Shown piece after piece: positions 35,801 to 43,349 of a DNA stretch of 64,000 bases; the stretch's first letter is position 1; each line of letters starts with the position of its first letter. Location: the NCBI RefSeq assembly GCF_009932475.1, contig NZ_BJOV01000001.1:347375-411374 (forward strand). The letters are read 5' to 3'. Below the pieces are notes generated by a model. That model did no database searches, was not told the DNA's origin, and saw nothing but the letters and a program-made list of their open reading frames with translations. The stretch is from Gordonia spumicola. GTDB taxonomy: Bacteria > Actinomycetota > Actinomycetes > Mycobacteriales > Mycobacteriaceae. The position numbers were made by a program, and so were the translations under genes.

Positions 35801-37490
35801 GGCGTTCCCGAACGCGACCCTGTTCAACCAGTACGGGCCGACGGAGACGGTGATCTACTCGACCGTCGGCGCGGTGCCCCGACACGCGGACCCGGTGACG
35901 ATCGGCTCGCCGACGCCGGGATCGATCGGTCGGATCCTCGACCGTCGGCTCCGCCCGGTGGGACCGGGGGTGCCGGGCGAGCTCTACATCGGCGGCGTCC
36001 AGGTGTCCCGCGGCTACTCGGGCCGCACCGCGCTCACCGCGGAGCGGTTCGTCGCCGACCCGTACGGCGCCGCGGGCGATCGGCTCTACCGCACCGGCGA
36101 CATGGTCCGGTGGACCGCCGACGGCGAGATCGAGTACCTGGGCCGAACCGACTTCCAGGTCAAGCTCCGAGGCCAGCGCCTCGAACTCGGCGAGATCGAG
36201 ACGGTCATCGCGGCCGCCGACGGCGTGAGCCAGGTGGCGGTGGTGCTGTCGACGGGCCGCGACGGCGGGCAGTTCCTCACCGCGTACGTGACCGGGACCG
36301 GCCTGTCTCAGGAACGACTCGCCGAGTACGCGAGCCGGACGCTCGTCGCGTACATGCGGCCGTCGGTGTGGATGGTGCTCGACGAGATGCCGCTGAACCC
36401 GGCCCACAAGATCGATCGGGCGCGACTGCCCGAACCCGCGTTCACCGGAGCCGACTACGTGGAACCGGTCGGTGAGACGGCCCGCGCGGTCGCGGAGGTG
36501 TACGGGGACCTGTTGTCGGTGGACCGCGTGTCGGCGACGACGTCGTTCTTCGACCTCGGCGGGAACTCGCTGTCGGCGGCGCGTGTCGTCGCCCGCCTGC
36601 GCGACCGCCACGGGCTGGAGGTCGACCTCGCATGGCTGTTCGAGGACGCGACGGTGCAGGGACTCGCCGATCGGATCGACACCGGCGCGGACCACTCCGA
36701 CGGTGTCCTCCTCCCGCTCCGGTCCGACGGCGCGAAGGCCCCGTTGTTCTGCGTCCACCCGGCCGGCGGGCTGGCATGGTTCTTCGGCGGCCTGGTCCCC
36801 TATCTGGACGACCGACCGGTCTACGGCCTGCAGGATCCGCACGTCGTGGCGGGCGAGGAGTCGGCGCCGGACGTCGAGTCCCTCGCGGCGCGGTACGTCG
36901 ACGAGATCCGCTCGGTGCAGCCCGAGGGCCCGTACCACCTGCTCGGATGGTCGATCGGCGGAACGCTGGCGTTCGAGATGGCCCGCGGGCTCGAGGCGAT
37001 CGGCCAGGAGGTCGGCTATCTCGGAGTCATGGACGCGTCGCTGACGGCGGCGGAGTCGGCGGAACCGACGGAGCCGGTCGACGCGGCCGACACGGTGGGC
37101 GATCTGCTCGGCAGTTGGCGCGACCTGTTCGATCTCGGCGACGACGTGCACGCGGCGTCGCCGGAGGAGGTCGCGGCGATCGTGCGCGAGCAGATCGCGG
37201 GCATGGGCCTGCTCGCCGACGATCAGGTGGAGCGGATCATGAACAGCTTCGCATCGTCCGGCGACATCCTGCGGGGATACTCGCCCGGTCGACTGAGCGG
37301 CGACGTCCACTTCTTCACCGCCACCGCGGACAAGGACGATCCGGCCGCGTTCCGCGCGGTCTGGGCCGGTCATGTCGACGGCGACGTCCACAACGTCGAC
37401 GTCGACACCCATCACCTCGGCATGGCGGACGCCGCGTCGTTGGCGGTCATCGGACCCGCCGTCGACGCGGCGCTGCGCCTCGCCGATTGA
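19059..37490 (+). CDS. Non-ribosomal peptide synthetase, six modules with terminal thioesterase
   Basis: Giant NRPS of about 6,143 residues. Domain order: A6-T6, C6-A7-T7, C7-A8-T8, C8-A9-T9, C9-A10-T10, C10-A11-T11-TE. It begins with an A domain lacking its own C domain, which sits at the end of the previous subunit. Every A, T and C core motif I checked is present. The thioesterase has GWSIGG (Ser codon at 36952) and a late HHLGM histidine, and should release or cyclise the peptide. Start choice: ATG 19059 is 5 nt after the upstream stop. In-frame GTG 19092 has a better ribosome site (ACGAGGA, 8 nt away) and would give 6,132 residues. The frame also extends upstream of the previous stop, but those starts lie inside the previous gene. 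The product is unknown. Confidence 0.95.
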   Translation: MPTNHRNEDRPVPELASSDRTTMSAPGAATALICGDRRVSYDEFAARTSALAAELRAAGVGRDVAVAVRIPRSVEMIVAVHAIVQAGGHYVPLGADMPDDRVRYILDTSGARLCLVAPGDDAEGALVVDCSGPTPDVARRDAVGVLGDTAAYTLFTSGSTGRPKGVTVSHRAIVNRLVWMRDMYGLGADDVFLQKTPITFDVSVWELFLPAAVGAALVIADPDRHGDPDHLDALIRTHGVSVVHFVPSMMAAFTDVLGDRLSALTSLRRVFTSGEALTPATAGPILRALPDAELHNLYGPTEAAVDVTAHRVSAADVTVPIGAPVPETTVHVLDAALSVTPVGVPGELYLGGVQLARGYATRPDLTAERFVADPFGAPGDRLYRTGDLVRWNAAGLLEYLGRTDFQVKLRGQRLELGEVEAAMAAVPGVVHAAAAVVDTPAGQHLVGYIAPDTVDPAVVDDRLAESLPAYMRPSRWVRLAAMPLNSAGKVDRKALPQPASAPVEHVDAATPDEAAVANLYADLLGADRVGVTESFFDLGGNSLAATRIAARVSEALGVAVSVRDVFDAPSVRALVALVAGRGAALPPVTVIDPRPARIPLSYQQQRMWFINRFDTSSTTYTIPAVMRLTGPVDDHALIAALVDAVTRHEVLRTTFPAVDGVPEQRVHAPRDAAARLDVAVTDSLADVETALRSGFDVTVDFPLRARLHRTSDDELLLAVAVHHIAADGESLGPLLRDVFTAYAARAAGHEPTFEPLDVQFADYAIWQRTVLGDIDDRESVIGRQLGEWTQRLSGLPDVLDLPADRPRPRVASHRAGGVDFTISPDVADRLERLAADSAATPFMVLHTVLAVLLSRLSGTDDIAVATPVAGRGRPELEGSVGMFVNTLVLRTRVEPGTAFEDLLGLVRAADIEAFASSDVPFEALVEAVDPVRSEAFAPLAQVMLSVAEAVPSTAADEIAGVVVSPVDGGIESNDFDLMLGVQTPAEGQAWTGRLVYATDLFDEPTIRAFVDRLLRLLDELSARPATPVGDADVLTSDQIRAIAALELGPATELPEHATIAEAVAAQVSRTPAAPALLSGDRTVSYGEFGHRVARLATRIAATGVTAGDAVAVCIPRSVEMMVALHAVVAAGAQYVPIDLAAPADRAEYMLTTADAKALLVSDGAAVRDVVAAAVDNALTVVAVDESDEIGHPDADLLRSTLVGVPAESAAYTLFTSGSTGRPKGVTLDHRAVLNRLWWGLGELPIDESDRVVQKTPYTFDCSVPELFAPLMRGATLVVLRDGGHLDPVYVAEEIARTRATMVHFVPSMLSVFLEVAGAERLAALDSVRIVSTTGEALPPAVAAATRQVWPDAMFYNLYGPTEAAVEITAFAIGDVSPDDPTVSIGTPVWNSSALVLDSRLRRVPAGVPGELYLGGVQLAHGYAARPDLTAERFVADPFGAPGSRLYRTGDLVRRTADGGIEYLGRTDFQVKLRGQRIELGEIESVLAGAPGVVHAAATVASAPGGGEHLVGYLAGAPGDVVDLDLVKAEATRALPGYMVPTVWMVLEDIALNTAGKIDRKSLPTPEFGGGTEIVEPATDDERVGAAVFADVLGVDEVSVSESFFDAGGNSLSAMRLVARLSDAWGVELTARDLFDAPTVRELAATIVGRAAALGPITRVDPRPDVVPLSFAQQRMWFINRLEPHAATYNIPLVLRLTGALDAAALELAVHDVLARHDILRTSFPDVDGVPRQDIADVDQIVGRLDWAVVDSDVAVESAVTGGFDLANDWPLRVRLRRVTPDEHLFALVVHHIAADGESMGPLVADLVASYAARVEGRSPVLPDLDLQFADVALWQHQALTSGDAGTSVLDRQLAYWTATLDGAPELLDLPADRPRPAVAGGVGGRSLFTIPADLAARVSALATRTGTTEFMVLHATLSVLLARLSASDDVTIATPVAGRNQAGLDRMIGMFVNTLVLRTRIDVAASFVDTLAAVRDIDLAAFANSDVPFEQVVEAVDPVRSEAFAPLAQTMLSFDPGASVAGMSLDVAGVTIAGVPLPDPPAQVDLQFVVAPSSDGDWTGETVFAADLFDASTVESLTSRYVALLDSLVSSPEVGVGDAALLTDAEAASIASTHRGPEVSVSDMVPVATAVATRAVRAPDAVALIHGDRDVTYAEFGSRVARLAERLVAAGVGRETAVAVCIPRSVEMMVAIHATVAAGGQYVPIDLAAPVDRAEYMLTTAGAVALLVADGDAVPGVVAAARAAGAAVVTVDERDRLDASPTALADFVETRPVRGDGAMYTLFTSGSTGKPKGVTLPHDAVVNRLWWGLGELPIDESDRVVQKTPYTFDCSVPELFAPLMRGATLVVLRDGGHLDPVYVAEEIARTRATMVHFVPSMLSVFLEVAGAERLAALDSVRIVSTTGEALPPAVAASTRRAWPDAMFYNLYGPTEAAVEITAFAIGDVSPDDSTVSIGTPVWNSSALVLDSRLRMLPIGVPGELYLGGVQLARGYAARPDLTAERFVADPFGAPGSRLYRTGDLVRRTADGGIEYLGRTDFQVKLRGQRIELGEIESVLAGAPGVVHAAATVASAPGGGEHLVGYVSGTPGHPVDLDLVKAEATRALPGYMVPTVWMVLEDIALNTAGKIDRKSLPAPEFTAAERVAPASDAEQAVADVFADVLGVDEIGVTDDFFDVGGNSLSAMRLVARISAALDVDVTIRDLFDAPTVREIVVATAGRAPALPPVTAVVPRPDTIPLSFAQQRMWFINRFEPGTGAYNIPAVLRLTGRLDTIALRRALEDVVVRHEVLRTTFPAVDGEPHQLVAAADAVPTTLDWRTVGSREEILADASAGFDLAVDWPLRARLWRVSADEHVFAIVAHHIAADGESMGPLVTDVVAAYDARANGLAPRFAPLDVQFADYALWQHRVLGSADDTGSIIARQREEWVRRLEGAPDAVDLPSDRRRPAVASGRGARVATVIPESIGRAVVDVAAATGATGFMVLHATLAALVSRLASTDDVVISTAVAGRGQESLDRLVGMFVNTLALRTRVRPGMTFDDLIAQVREVDTAAFVNADVPFEQVVEAVDPVRSEAFAPLAQVSLAYEVHTAPAAAVDVGALHVSRYDDLDVPARLDLHFAVDAAAAGEWTLTVDYATDLFDAGTVRGFAESFVALLAQFTGDHLAARVGVADLVPAADLEALTTHATPVVAPVPLGELWDRHGCAEPGGLVAGPDSMSRADFDSTTNALARDLIARGLGAGDLVAILMRRSAHAAVAVAAISKAGAAFVNIDPTQPVARRDEILADSGAVFGLTVSAHDAPAVLEWLDVDTFSATGDVSPVRRAELVRAVHPDDLAYLIYTSGSTGKPKGAAVGQRGLANLVENQRQILGLGASSRMVNVASPTFDASVFEILALCTGAGVVISPPDVFGGDELTRVLADGRATHIVMTPSAIESLDPASLPDLAVLASVGEACPPDLRIRWVAAGRTFFNLYGPTESTIWGTGTRPLDADGPITIGGPPPGLGALVLGDGLRPVPVGVPGELYLTGDALALGYLGRPDLSADRFVACPFGPPGTRMYRTGDRVTRLPSGDLDYLGRVDFQVKLRGQRIELGEIESVLAHAPGVRSVAVVVATAPSGGDALVAYVSGDDLDRDGLVDYAATRLVGYMRPTAWSILESMPLTVAGKVDRRGLPEPEFGSGEIVEPSGPAESAVAAVFADVLGVTGVSVVESFFDAGGNSLAAMRVAARVSDALGVDVGVRDLFDAPTVRDLVRAVAGRALVLPPVVAVDPRPEHPPLSFAQQRMWFINRFEPGNATYNLPVVLRLTGPLDVAALHAAVVDVVTRHEVLRTMFPDVEGTPYQRIDDPDAVVDRLDWRIVDTEDAVAEAVTTGFDLAREWPIRARLLAVADDEHVFALVAHHIAADGESLGPLVADVVGAYVARSGGRIPQFADLPVQFADYAIWQRNVLGETDDPDSIVGRQLAFWKDALAGLPDLLEIPTDRPRPQVASGAGAVADLVIDADVAAKIGDVAAAAGATPFMVLDAALAVLLARLSATDDVAIATPVAGRGRRELDAVVGMFVNTLVLRSRVDLRESFADLLARTRADVLAAYGNADVPFESVVEAVDPVRSEAFSPLAQVMLSFDPAASASAVDLPAGDIVISAVGQDTPPAQVDLTVTVASAVDGDWHGSITYATDLFDASSVTAFGRRLVALLDGLLSDVDSPVGDAPVLFADEIEATNASAVGAARELPPEDLASAVAAASAAHPDRTALVFRDRTVAYGEFAARVATLGRELIAAGVGPDVAVAVCIPRSVELMVAIHAVVAAGGQYVPVDPSAPAERVEYMLTTAGATLALVRAGRPAPEPIAGLDPSFRVIEVDADAPFDPSAGPIDVAERLGTLRPEHAVYTIFTSGSTGRPKGVTLTHAAVVNRLRWGLDELPIDQDDLVVLKTPYTFDCSVAELFAPLMQGSRLLIAEPDGHLDPVYMAELIADSGATMAHFVPSMLSVFLELAGPERLARLDRLRIISTTGEALPPSVAAHTRAAVPDAVLYNLYGPTEAAVEITYQRLDDVDDVVPIGVPVWNSTAYVLDGRLHPVAEGVPGELYVGGVQLARGYAARPDLTADRFLADPFGPSGSRMYRTGDLVRRNRAGELEYLGRTDFQVKLRGQRIELGEIEAAVAQAPGVVHVSVTVAAAPDGGEHLVAYVAGAPGETLDIDEIRRVIATPLPEYMRPTVWMPLDEIPLNTAGKLDRKALPAPVFAASEHIAPEGPDETAVAAVFADVLGVDVVGVTDSFFDVGGNSLSAMRLAARTGEVLGVSVSVRDVFDAPTVRDLVASVSSAPSSLAPITAIVPRPAVVPLSFAQQRMWFINRLDHTSGMYNIPAVLALTGPLDVDAMRAAVVDVITRHEVLRTLFVEHDGTPSQLIVDEESAAEMLDWRICASSELSDAVTRGFHLATELPIRVRLVESGPGRHVLAVVTHHIAADGQSMGPMVTDLVTAYTARAAGLAPGFTPLDVQFADYAIWQHTELGSVDAPDSLIANQADYWRAQLDGIPDVLTLPSDRPRPQRASMIGATVDFTVDARIGSAVTRLAAEHGATPFMVVHAALSVLLARLSATDDIVVGTPIAGRGRRVLDPLVGMFVNTLALRVPVDVGTSFADLVGRVKSTDLDAFANADVPFETLVDVLNPARSEAFAPLAQVSLAVDSAVGATGAAQLGELTVEAVTDAQVPARVDLSFDVHQHGEGDDWTGSLTYAVDMFDESTARRFVAAFATLLDALTSEPTLPVGDVDIVTADDRRLVDEWSLGRGAPATTAPDERERSLSPVLADATAAHPDEAIALITDAGEYTFAEVRARVNALAHRLVEAGVRPETAVGVSIPRSADMFIALHAVITAGGQYVPIVIDGPAGRAEYVVETAGIEVVVTSTRYGRPDWFDEATMTAIELDVADDLSGRRTHAPVTAARPDNAMYTLFTSGSTGRPKGVTVSRRSVMSLMRDEAVYYPFTASDRYVYALDYTFDASVLDLFRGMINGGAVVIVPPGGHRDPWAMQRAIVEHSVTAVDLAPAQLAPMVSELSADEVAAMAPVRFVFTGGEAVTPALASALHSAFPNATLFNQYGPTETVIYSTVGAVPRHADPVTIGSPTPGSIGRILDRRLRPVGPGVPGELYIGGVQVSRGYSGRTALTAERFVADPYGAAGDRLYRTGDMVRWTADGEIEYLGRTDFQVKLRGQRLELGEIETVIAAADGVSQVAVVLSTGRDGGQFLTAYVTGTGLSQERLAEYASRTLVAYMRPSVWMVLDEMPLNPAHKIDRARLPEPAFTGADYVEPVGETARAVAEVYGDLLSVDRVSATTSFFDLGGNSLSAARVVARLRDRHGLEVDLAWLFEDATVQGLADRIDTGADHSDGVLLPLRSDGAKAPLFCVHPAGGLAWFFGGLVPYLDDRPVYGLQDPHVVAGEESAPDVESLAARYVDEIRSVQPEGPYHLLGWSIGGTLAFEMARGLEAIGQEVGYLGVMDASLTAAESAEPTEPVDAADTVGDLLGSWRDLFDLGDDVHAASPEEVAAIVREQIAGMGLLADDQVERIMNSFASSGDILRGYSPGRLSGDVHFFTATADKDDPAAFRAVWAGHVDGDVHNVDVDTHHLGMADAASLAVIGPAVDAALRLAD
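20810..24010 (+). other. NRPS module 7: C6-A7-T7 (unusual pocket)
   Basis: C6 has HHIAADG near 21225. The A7 pocket reads D-C-P-H-S-T-L-V-E plus Lys. The H, S/T, L-V-acid pattern recalls the serine type, but Cys 236 and Pro 239 are not in any code I remember. T7 has DAGGNSL. Most of A7 is nearly identical in DNA to A8. Confidence 0.8.
22756..23747 (+). repeat. Homogenised A-domain tract, copy 1 (in A7)
   Basis: Partner of 25963-26954 at a constant offset of 3,207 nt with no indels. Bases 22756-23066 (311 bp) are identical in both copies, as are 23659-23747. Between them only scattered changes are seen. Outside the tract the two modules diverge like ordinary paralogous modules. Confidence 0.9.
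24010..27215 (+). other. NRPS module 8: C7-A8-T8 (same unusual pocket as module 7)
   Basis: C7 has HHIAADG near 24427. The A8 pocket D-C-P-H-S-T-L-V-E plus Lys is the same as A7, and the two share a 311-bp exactly identical core. T8 has DVGGNSL. Confidence 0.8.
25963..26954 (+). repeat. Homogenised A-domain tract, copy 2 (in A8)
   Basis: Second copy of the tract at 22756-23747. Bases 25963-26273 match copy 1 exactly. It covers the substrate-binding core of the A domain and runs to the end of the A domain. Confidence 0.9.
27220..30320 (+). other. NRPS module 9: C8-A9-T9 (substrate unassigned)
   Basis: C8 has HHIAADG near 27632. The A9 pocket reads D-A-F-V-A-V-L-I-W plus Lys, resembling A4 at four of the first five positions. 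The L-I-W end also occurs in the Gly code, so no call is made. T9 has DAGGNSL. Confidence 0.78.
30325..33515 (+). other. NRPS module 10: C9-A10-T10 (module-7-like pocket)
   Basis: C9 has HHIAADG near 30740. The A10 pocket reads D-C-A-H-S-T-L-V-E plus Lys, one residue away from A7 and A8, so all three probably load the same residue. A10 DNA is not in the conversion tract. T10 has DVGGNSL. Confidence 0.78.
33520..37487 (+). other. NRPS module 11 and release domain: C10-A11-T11-TE
   Basis: C10 has HHIAADGQS near 33930. The A11 pocket D-A-L-D-F-G-Q-I-Y plus Lys is unassigned; Asp at position 278 could suit a basic or amide side chain. The late motif reads NPAHKIDR, with His where Gly is usual, but the catalytic Lys is kept. 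T11 has DLGGNSL. The type I thioesterase (~36700-37487) carries GWSIGG. Confidence 0.8.
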
Positions 37491-37545
37491 CACCTGGAAA
37501 GATCAACACAGACGACGCATGACGCGTCACGAGAGAGGACAAGAC

Positions 37546-37761
37546 ATGACCAACCCGTTCGACGACGAAGACGGCCGTTTCTACGTTCTGGTGAACGCCG
37601 AGAACCAGCATTCGCTGTGGCCGACGTTCGCAGACATCCCCGCGGGCTGGGAGAAGGTGTTCGGCGAGGATTCGCGAGCGGCCTGCCTGGAGTACGTGGA
37701 GAAGAACTGGACCGATCTGCGTCCGCAGAGCCTCATCGACGCGATGAATGCGGAAAAGTAG
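37546..37761 (+). CDS. MbtH-like protein (NRPS adenylation-domain activator)
   Basis: This 71-residue protein has the family signature throughout: [20 protein letters not shown], then SLWP, PAGW, and WTDLRPQSL near the C-terminus. MbtH-like proteins bind NRPS adenylation domains and are often needed for their folding or activity. The ATG at 37546 is preceded by GAGAGAGG with suitable spacing. The gene lies 55 nt after the thioesterase stop on the same strand, so it is probably co-transcribed with the synthetases. Length is normal for the family. An ISL3 element begins 186 nt downstream, so any genes that once followed in this operon are now separated from it. Confidence 0.97.
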   Translation: MTNPFDDEDGRFYVLVNAENQHSLWPTFADIPAGWEKVFGEDSRAACLEYVEKNWTDLRPQSLIDAMNAEK

Positions 37762-37787
37762 CTGGCGGACTGTCGGCCGTTCGTGTG

Positions 37788-37806
37788 AGTGATGAAGATC
37801 TCACTT
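37788..37806 (+). terminator. Weak hairpin after mbtH-like gene
   Basis: AGTGA at 37788-37792 can pair with TCACT at 37801-37805, followed by a short T run. The stem is only 5 bp. The rest of 37762-37939 shows no gene. Confidence 0.25.
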
Positions 37807-37939
37807 TGATCACGGGTGTGTAATCGTCCGTTCGGAGGGTGGTATTCGTGCTGGTCGCGCGGTTCACTGGAATCTGACAACGCACATGGCACGAATGCCG
37901 CCCGGATCAGGCACGTATCAGCCCTAGCCCTTACCTGCC

Positions 37940-37947
37940 AGTTAAGT
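37940..37947. repeat. Target-site duplication, left copy
   Basis: AGTTAAGT directly abuts the left inverted repeat of the insertion sequence. The same eight bases follow the right end at 39400-39407. Eight-base duplications are characteristic of ISL3-family insertion. Confidence 0.95.
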
Positions 37948-37966
37948 GGCTCTTCGGATTTCAGAG
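37948..37966. repeat. IS left terminal inverted repeat
   Basis: 19 bp beginning GGCTCTTCGGAT. It differs from the right repeat at positions 13 and 15. Confidence 0.92.
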
Positions 37967-39274
37967 TGCGTTGATCCGTTCGGCGAGCTGACCTGAGTGC
38001 AGTAGGGACCGCAAGATGTAGTGGTCGAGGTTGCGGAAGCCTTGGGCAATTCCGCGCAGGTGTTCGAGGCGACCGTTGATCGCTTCGACGGGACCGTTGG
38101 AGACGCCGACGTCGAAGTAGGCGAGGATCTCCGCGCGTCGGTTCCAGAGTGTCCGCCCGAGTTGAGCGAGTTCTTCCAGCCCAGGCGGTAGGCCTTTCTG
38201 GATCCGTTTGAGGGCCTTCCACATCAGTTTCTTGCCCTCGCGGCGTTGCGGGTGCTCGTAGGCGGCGATGATCTGCAAGTAGATCTGGTGCGTGACCTCG
38301 ACCGCGACGTGCTCATCTCGGCTGGTCAACGCCTCGAACAGCCGGACCTTCTGTTTGCCGGTCAGCAGTTCGGTCCGGGTGTGCAGGATCCGGCGCACCA
38401 TGTAGAGCGGGTCACCGGCCCTGCCTCGGTGCCCGCACGTGTCCTGCTGGACTCGGGTGCGGCAGCGGTCGAGTTTCTCCCCGGCCAGACGTACAACGTG
38501 GAACGGGTCCATCACGATCCGCGCCGCCGGGAGTTCTTCGGCAGTGGCGGTCTTGTAGCCGGTGAACCCGTCCATCGCCACGACCTTCACCCGATCCCGA
38601 AACCGTTGGTCACGCCCGCCCATCCACGTCTTGAGGACCATCTTCGATCGGCCGGCGATCATATCGAGCAGACGCGCCGGCCCAGTCCCCTCAACGACGG
38701 GGGTCAGGTCGATCAGAACCGTCACCCACCCCGAATCGCCTTGCCCGCGAACGTGTTTCCACTTGTGCTCATCCACCCCGAGATGCCGTACACCGGCCAG
38801 GTGCCCGCCGTCGTAGACCAGAGCCCGAGCTGACTCGACCGCGACGGTGTTGACCGTGGCCCAGTCGATCCCGAGCTGTGCGGCGACCGCGGCGACGCTC
38901 ATCTTGTCGATCGCGATGCGTTGCAGGATCCACCGCCCGGTGCGGCGGGTCATCACCGCTCGGGGCGCCGTGATCGTGGTGATGTCGGCACGAAACACCG
39001 ACCTCGAACAGTCGACAGTGCTGCACACGAACCGCGGGACCGCCACATGCAGCAGCACCGGCCGCCCCGCGGCCGGGACATCAGTGAGGACCCGATCAAC
39101 ATGGTCACGCCGCTGACCAGCAACATCGCAGCCAGGACAGCGCGGATCAGGGTCGAGGATCTGGCAGAAGATGTGAGTCCGGTCGTCGATGTCGACGGCC
39201 GCTCCAATGATCGTGACGCCGAGTTCGACGGTTCGGCAGATCATGTCAGCAGCAGGGCACGTAGGCTCGTTCAT
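37961..39274 (-). CDS. ISL3-family transposase
   Basis: This 437-residue DDE transposase has an N-terminal zinc-finger-like region (CPGC, then C-x5-C near residues 84-89). A helix-turn-helix region follows (SVAAVAAQLGIDWATVN). The catalytic acids are probably the Asp in GVDEHKWK, the Asp in VVAMDGFTGY and the Glu in VEAINGRLEHLRG. Length is normal for ISL3 transposases. ATG 39274 has no strong ribosome site; an internal ATG at 39244 (MICRTVEL) is possible. The frame is uninterrupted, so the enzyme is probably functional. Codon use matches the host's high GC, suggesting origin in a related actinobacterium. Confidence 0.95.
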   Translation of the reverse strand: MNEPTCPAADMICRTVELGVTIIGAAVDIDDRTHIFCQILDPDPRCPGCDVAGQRRDHVDRVLTDVPAAGRPVLLHVAVPRFVCSTVDCSRSVFRADITTITAPRAVMTRRTGRWILQRIAIDKMSVAAVAAQLGIDWATVNTVAVESARALVYDGGHLAGVRHLGVDEHKWKHVRGQGDSGWVTVLIDLTPVVEGTGPARLLDMIAGRSKMVLKTWMGGRDQRFRDRVKVVAMDGFTGYKTATAEELPAARIVMDPFHVVRLAGEKLDRCRTRVQQDTCGHRGRAGDPLYMVRRILHTRTELLTGKQKVRLFEALTSRDEHVAVEVTHQIYLQIIAAYEHPQRREGKKLMWKALKRIQKGLPPGLEELAQLGRTLWNRRAEILAYFDVGVSNGPVEAINGRLEHLRGIAQGFRNLDHYILRSLLHSGQLAERINAL

Positions 39275-39380
39275 GGGTCCTGTGGTCGTGAGGAAGATCG
39301 TTGAGGAACCTTCATTCTCACACCCAGGACCCGCCTACATGTTGTGGTCGTACGTGCTCGACCCGAACCTCATCTACGCA

Positions 39381-39399
39381 CTCTTAGATCCGAAGAGCC
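39381..39399. repeat. IS right terminal inverted repeat
   Basis: 19 bp ending CCGAAGAGCC on the + strand, the complement of the left repeat with two mismatches. Confidence 0.92.
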
Positions 39400-39407
39400 A
39401 GTTAAGT
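39400..39407. repeat. Target-site duplication, right copy
   Basis: AGTTAAGT, identical to 37940-37947. Removing the element and one copy rejoins the original sequence around CCAGTTAAGTTACG. Confidence 0.95.
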
Positions 39408-39491
39408 TACGCTTCCGTATACCAGGTGAAACAGCGTCTCACCAGCCAAAACGGTTGGCAGGGGCTAACCGACCCATCGGAGGACCAAGCG

Positions 39492-39839
39492 ATGAACACA
39501 ATCGCACAGCGTGGCCGCGAACAGTGGATCGCTGACCTCTGCCTGCACATCGCAGACCGCGCCGAGACCGCGGGATGGATGGTGGCGGTGCGTCACGCCG
39601 GCGATTCGGTCACCTTCGACGCGCTCGTGGTCGCCATCAACGACTACCGCCGCGTCGTCGGCGCGCACGGAATGTCCAGCGAATCCGCGATCACCGCGGC
39701 ACTCTGCGCCTCGCTGCCCGGGCTCCTGGCACTCCCTCCCGCAGAGCAAGCGCGCGCCCTCGCCGAGATCATCGGATGGCTGGGACGCGACGTTCCGCAG
39801 ACCACGGTCGGACGCCCCGCACTCCGCTCGGTCTCCTGA
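39492..39839 (+). CDS. Small hypothetical protein
   Basis: I do not recognise this 115-residue protein. ATG 39492 has a good ribosome site (CGGAGGA, about 8 nt upstream). Starts further upstream in the frame lie inside the insertion sequence or directly after it. The protein looks soluble and mostly helical, with a mixed N-terminal half (residues ~1-55) and an Ala/Leu-rich C-terminal half (SAITAALCASLPGLLALPPA). There is no signal peptide, membrane segment or cysteine cluster. The insertion element ends about 90 nt upstream, so it may have displaced the native promoter. The kinase at 39896 follows 56 nt later on the same strand and may share a transcript. Confidence 0.7.
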   Translation: MNTIAQRGREQWIADLCLHIADRAETAGWMVAVRHAGDSVTFDALVVAINDYRRVVGAHGMSSESAITAALCASLPGLLALPPAEQARALAEIIGWLGRDVPQTTVGRPALRSVS

Positions 39840-39895
39840 GGCTCCTCGGCACCCGTAACGCCCATGCGTGCGCGGATGCGTGAAATCATCGGGGC

Positions 39896-41134
39896 ATGAC
39901 CCGTACGGCGCGACCCGCGGCCGCAGTGCCCGGTCCGCACGTCCTCCGCCCCCGTGACCGCACGGCGATCGAGACGCTCCAAACGGTCGGGGCGGGTGCC
40001 ATCGGTGCGGGCTGCCTGTTCTACCTCTTCTCGGCCGCCGGCTCGTTCAGCGCGTTCGGCGACCTCGTCGACGCGTGGTGGCTGCCGCTGAGCATCGCGT
40101 CCGTCGTAGCCAGCGCCCTCGGACTCATCGCGGTCGCGGCCTCCGCGCGCCCCGATCTGCTCGGTCGGGCGGCGCTCGCATGCGCGGCCGCGTACCTGCT
40201 GGTGATGGGCACGTGGTTCCTCGCGTGGAACGACCGTGCCGCGGTCCTCGAAGCGGGCAGTCCGACGACCGCGGTGTGGATCACCATGATCCCCGAACTC
40301 GCCAGCATCGCTCTCATGGTCGGCGGCCGACCCGTCGTCGCCGTGGTGAACCTCGTCGCGGCCGGCGCCCTCAGCGAGATGGTCGCCGCGCTGGCGGTGA
40401 ACGGGATGCTCGACGAGAAGTTCATCGTTCAGGCGTTCTGGTCGGTCGCCTTCGGCGGCGTGTACCTGCTGTTCGCGGCGGCCGCGGTGGCCTTCGCCCG
40501 ACGCCTCGACTCCGCCAGGGCAGCGACCGTGGCGACGGCGCGTCATCGCGAGCACGAAGACCTCCACGACGTCGACCGGCGCCGTCTCGACGCCCTCGTC
40601 CACGATCGGATCATCGCGTTCCTGCTCGCCTTGTCGCCGGGGGAACCCGAACCGTCCGTACGGGCGGCGGCGTCCGGCGTCATCGACGAGCTCGACCACT
40701 GGTGGGACCCGAGCGCGGGTCCGTCCGAATCGCTCGACGGCCGCGAGATCGTCCAGCGGCTCCGGACGATGGTCTCGTCCCTCGGCGACGCCGTCGTCGT
40801 CCGCGGCGACGTCGACCACGCGTCGACCGCCAGGTTCGACGCCGACGTCACCGATGCGCTCCTCGACGCGGCGGCCGAGGCGGTCCGCAACTTCTACCGG
40901 CACGCCGGAGTCGGGGCCTCGTGCGTCGTCATCGCGTCGGTGTCCGACGACGCGATCACGGTGACCGTCGCCGATGACGGAGTCGGCTTCGACCCGGCGG
41001 CCACCCGCGCGGGACGGCTCGGACTGTCGTTCGGCGTCACCGGACGCATGGGCGCGGTGGCCGGCGGCCGCAGCAGCATCGTCAGCGCCCCCGGTGAAGG
41101 CGCCCGCATCCGACTCCGGTGGGACCGCCCGTGA
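39896..41134 (+). CDS. Membrane sensor histidine kinase, pair 1
   Basis: This 412-residue protein has about six membrane helices in residues ~28-202. A cytoplasmic helix carries RRRLDALVHDRII, with His236 as probable phospho-acceptor (HD form, as in NarL-partner kinases). The C-terminal ATPase domain has an N box (EAVRN, Asn332) and a G box (DDGVGFDP, 360-367), so it should bind ATP and autophosphorylate. The input is unknown, since no extracellular sensor domain of any size is visible. It heads a four-gene block whose members overlap by 4 nt: its TGA overlaps the GTG of the next gene. ATG 39896 has only weak ribosome-site features. A partner response regulator may be the one at 45932. The kinase call is strong; partner and signal are inferred. 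Confidence 0.85.
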   Translation: MTRTARPAAAVPGPHVLRPRDRTAIETLQTVGAGAIGAGCLFYLFSAAGSFSAFGDLVDAWWLPLSIASVVASALGLIAVAASARPDLLGRAALACAAAYLLVMGTWFLAWNDRAAVLEAGSPTTAVWITMIPELASIALMVGGRPVVAVVNLVAAGALSEMVAALAVNGMLDEKFIVQAFWSVAFGGVYLLFAAAAVAFARRLDSARAATVATARHREHEDLHDVDRRRLDALVHDRIIAFLLALSPGEPEPSVRAAASGVIDELDHWWDPSAGPSESLDGREIVQRLRTMVSSLGDAVVVRGDVDHASTARFDADVTDALLDAAAEAVRNFYRHAGVGASCVVIASVSDDAITVTVADDGVGFDPAATRAGRLGLSFGVTGRMGAVAGGRSSIVSAPGEGARIRLRWDRP

Positions 41135-42186
41135 GATGCAACGGAGACTTCGTCGGCACATCGCTCGTCACGCCCGTGGCATCCGTCGTGTTCATCGCGT
41201 ACTTCGTCGCGCTCGCCGCGCGGACCCTCGTGTACGGCCACTCGGCGGGATTCACGCCCGACGTGTGGACCGGCATGGCGATCGCGTACGCATTGCTCGC
41301 CGTCGCGACGGTCCTCGTCGCCACGTCCGCCACCGAGGCGCTCACCGATGCCAGGGCATTCGCGGTCTGCCTCACCGTGGTCGCCGCGGTCGCCGCGGTG
41401 TGGGTTGCCGCCGCACGACTGCACAGTGCGACGCTCGGCCCGTTCCAGACCATGTTCTCGACCGCGACCATCGTTCTCGTCGTCCTCCTCTTCCGCGGCC
41501 GGATACTGCTCGCATGGACCGCGGTGTGCGCCAACACGGCGCTCGGCGTCCTGCTCGGGCCGATCACCGGGTCGCCGACCTGGCTCAGCGCCGTGCTGCC
41601 GCGCGCGAGCTTCACCATGCTGTTCATCGCGACGGGTGCGGCGCTCCTCCTGGAACCGCAGATCCGTGAGCTCCACGCCCTGTCGGCGCGACGACGAGCC
41701 GACCGGCGCGGAGTCCAGCAGGTCCGGGACGACAACGAGGCCCGCGACGAACGCATCCGGCGGATCGACGCCCGCGTGCGGCCGCTTCTGACGAAGGTCC
41801 TGTCCGGCGGACCGGTCACCGACGACGACGTCACCGACGCCCGACTCATCGAGGCTCGACTGCGCGACGGCATCCGCGGGCGGGCGCTCGACGTGCCGCG
41901 TGTTCAGCGGGCCGTCTGGGACGCGCGCCGCAACGGGGTGTCGGTGACGGTGCTCGACGACGGCGGGCTCGCCGGTCTCGACACGTCGAGGGCCGACGCC
42001 GTGGTCGACGCGACCGCCCGCGTCCTCGAGGACGAGTTGGCCGGACTCGCCGGGGGCGACGTCGTCGCCCGGATCGCCCCGCCGGGTCGCGACCCGATCG
42101 CGACCGTCGGCGTCGTGACCGCGACCGCCCGGCGTCGAGTGGAGATCGCGGGCGACGGCCGCATCGAGCGGGTGGTGCAGACGTGA
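41131..42186 (+). CDS. Membrane pseudokinase-like partner, pair 1
   Basis: This 351-residue protein starts at GTG 41131 in a GTGA overlap with the kinase upstream, which implies coupled translation. The N-terminal ~175 residues are membrane helices, with a conserved FRGRILLAW block (~121-129). After a charged coiled-coil-like helix comes RRIDARVRPLL, in the place where the kinase has RRRLDALVHDRII, so the phospho-acceptor HD is replaced by RP. A motif LRDGIRG follows, then a region laid out like the kinase ATPase domain but without its N and G boxes. The same features recur in the partners at 43346 and 48798. I read it as a catalytically dead paralogue of the kinase. It matches no named family I know. 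Confidence 0.75.
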   Translation: MRCNGDFVGTSLVTPVASVVFIAYFVALAARTLVYGHSAGFTPDVWTGMAIAYALLAVATVLVATSATEALTDARAFAVCLTVVAAVAAVWVAAARLHSATLGPFQTMFSTATIVLVVLLFRGRILLAWTAVCANTALGVLLGPITGSPTWLSAVLPRASFTMLFIATGAALLLEPQIRELHALSARRRADRRGVQQVRDDNEARDERIRRIDARVRPLLTKVLSGGPVTDDDVTDARLIEARLRDGIRGRALDVPRVQRAVWDARRNGVSVTVLDDGGLAGLDTSRADAVVDATARVLEDELAGLAGGDVVARIAPPGRDPIATVGVVTATARRRVEIAGDGRIERVVQT

Positions 42187-43349
42187 ACGTGTACCGCCTG
42201 CGCCGCGCGGCCGCCCTCACCGTGTCGGTCAGCACGCTCCTCGTGCCGCTGATGTCGGTGGTCCCCGCGCTCATCGCGGGCCGCGGCATGACCGAGCGTT
42301 GGTGGACCCCGGTGTCGTTCGTCCTCGTCCTCGGCGCCGCGGTCGTGATGCTGGTTGCGGCCTCGTTCGAATCCGGCAAGTCCAGGGCGATGCTGCGGGC
42401 CGCGGTGCTGCTCGCGTTCGCGAACATCGTGGTGCTCGTCCTCTGGTTCGCGGCGTGGACACACGTCAGCGTCGAAGGATTCGGGTCGCCGCCCATCTGG
42501 GTCGCCAACACCGTCGTGCTCCCCGCCGTCGCGTTGGCGACCCTCGTCCCGATCCGATGGGCGGCCGGCTATCTCGTCGTCGCCCTGGCGTTGCTGTCCG
42601 AAGCTCAACAGCACGCCGCGTTCGGCGGATTCGGATACGACGCGGCGCTCAATCAACTGCTGACGGCCTCGCTGATGGGCGTCTTCCTCGCGATGCTGGG
42701 AACGTGTGTCGGCATCGCGCACAGCGTCGACGAGACGCGCGCCGCGGTGCTCGTGGAGCGCGTCGAGTCCGCGGCTCGGACGGCACGGGTCGCCGAACGA
42801 CGCAGGCTCGACGTCGTGCTCCGCGACAAGGTGATCGCCGTGCTCCGCGACATCAGCGTCGGACAGCCGGACGAGCGTCACCGCAGGCAGGCCAGGGCCG
42901 TGCTCGACGAACTCGACGGTGTCGGGGTGGAACGACGCGACTGCGCCACCGTGTCCGCGGCCGACGCGGTCGTGCAGCTCCGCGAGTCGGTGATCGCCTT
43001 CGGCGACGGACTCCTGGTGGCGATCGACTCCTCCGACGACGCCGTCGACCTCCCCGGCCACGTCGTTGACACGATCGGCGACGCCCTCGTCGAGGCCGTC
43101 GGCAACTCGGTGACCCACGCCGGGGCGGCCGCGTCCACCGCGGTCGTCGGGATGGTCTGTGAGGCGGGCATCCGCATCCGCGTGGTCGACGACGGCTGCG
43201 GTTTCGACCCCGACCGCATCGCTCCGGACCGGTCGGGCATCGTCGTCGGCATCCGGCAGCGGATGGCCGCCCTTCCCGGCGGCTCGGCCTCGGTGGACGC
43301 CGCACCCCTGGACGGGACGATGGTGTCCCTGGAATGGACGCGTTCATGA
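42183..43349 (+). CDS. Membrane histidine kinase homologue lacking phospho-acceptor His, pair 2
   Basis: This 388-residue protein has the layout of the kinase at 39896: membrane helices in residues ~10-180, a dimerisation-like helix, then an ATPase domain with N box EAVGN (Asn308) and G box DDGCGFDP (336-343). In the helix the expected VHD reads VLRD, with Arg214 in place of His. ATP binding looks intact but self-phosphorylation on this residue does not. It may act only in heterodimers or be decaying. It starts at GTG 42183 (GTGA overlap with the gene upstream) and ends in an ATGA overlap with the next gene, so all four genes are translationally chained. Confidence 0.82.
   Translation: MNVYRLRRAAALTVSVSTLLVPLMSVVPALIAGRGMTERWWTPVSFVLVLGAAVVMLVAASFESGKSRAMLRAAVLLAFANIVVLVLWFAAWTHVSVEGFGSPPIWVANTVVLPAVALATLVPIRWAAGYLVVALALLSEAQQHAAFGGFGYDAALNQLLTASLMGVFLAMLGTCVGIAHSVDETRAAVLVERVESAARTARVAERRRLDVVLRDKVIAVLRDISVGQPDERHRRQARAVLDELDGVGVERRDCATVSAADAVVQLRESVIAFGDGLLVAIDSSDDAVDLPGHVVDTIGDALVEAVGNSVTHAGAAASTAVVGMVCEAGIRIRVVDDGCGFDPDRIAPDRSGIVVGIRQRMAALPGGSASVDAAPLDGTMVSLEWTRS

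Larger units (their letters stand above)
37948..39399 (-). mobile_element. ISL3-family insertion sequence (1,452 bp, complete)
   Basis: The element has one transposase gene on the - strand, 19-bp terminal inverted repeats and a perfect 8-bp target duplication (AGTTAAGT). Left end GGCTCTTCGGATTTCAGAG and right end (complement) GGCTCTTCGGATCTAAGAG match at 17 of 19 positions. The transposase stop codon lies inside the left repeat. Everything needed for mobility looks intact, and the perfect duplication points to a fairly recent insertion. It landed between the mbtH-like gene and the small gene at 39492. Confidence 0.95.

Noticed and set aside
37981..38833. + strand open frames inside the insertion sequence
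   Set aside because: They oppose the clear transposase frame and have no motifs.
39189..39491. Longer start for the 115-residue gene
   Set aside because: The extension lies inside the ISL3 element and its end; the good ribosome site is at 39478-39484.
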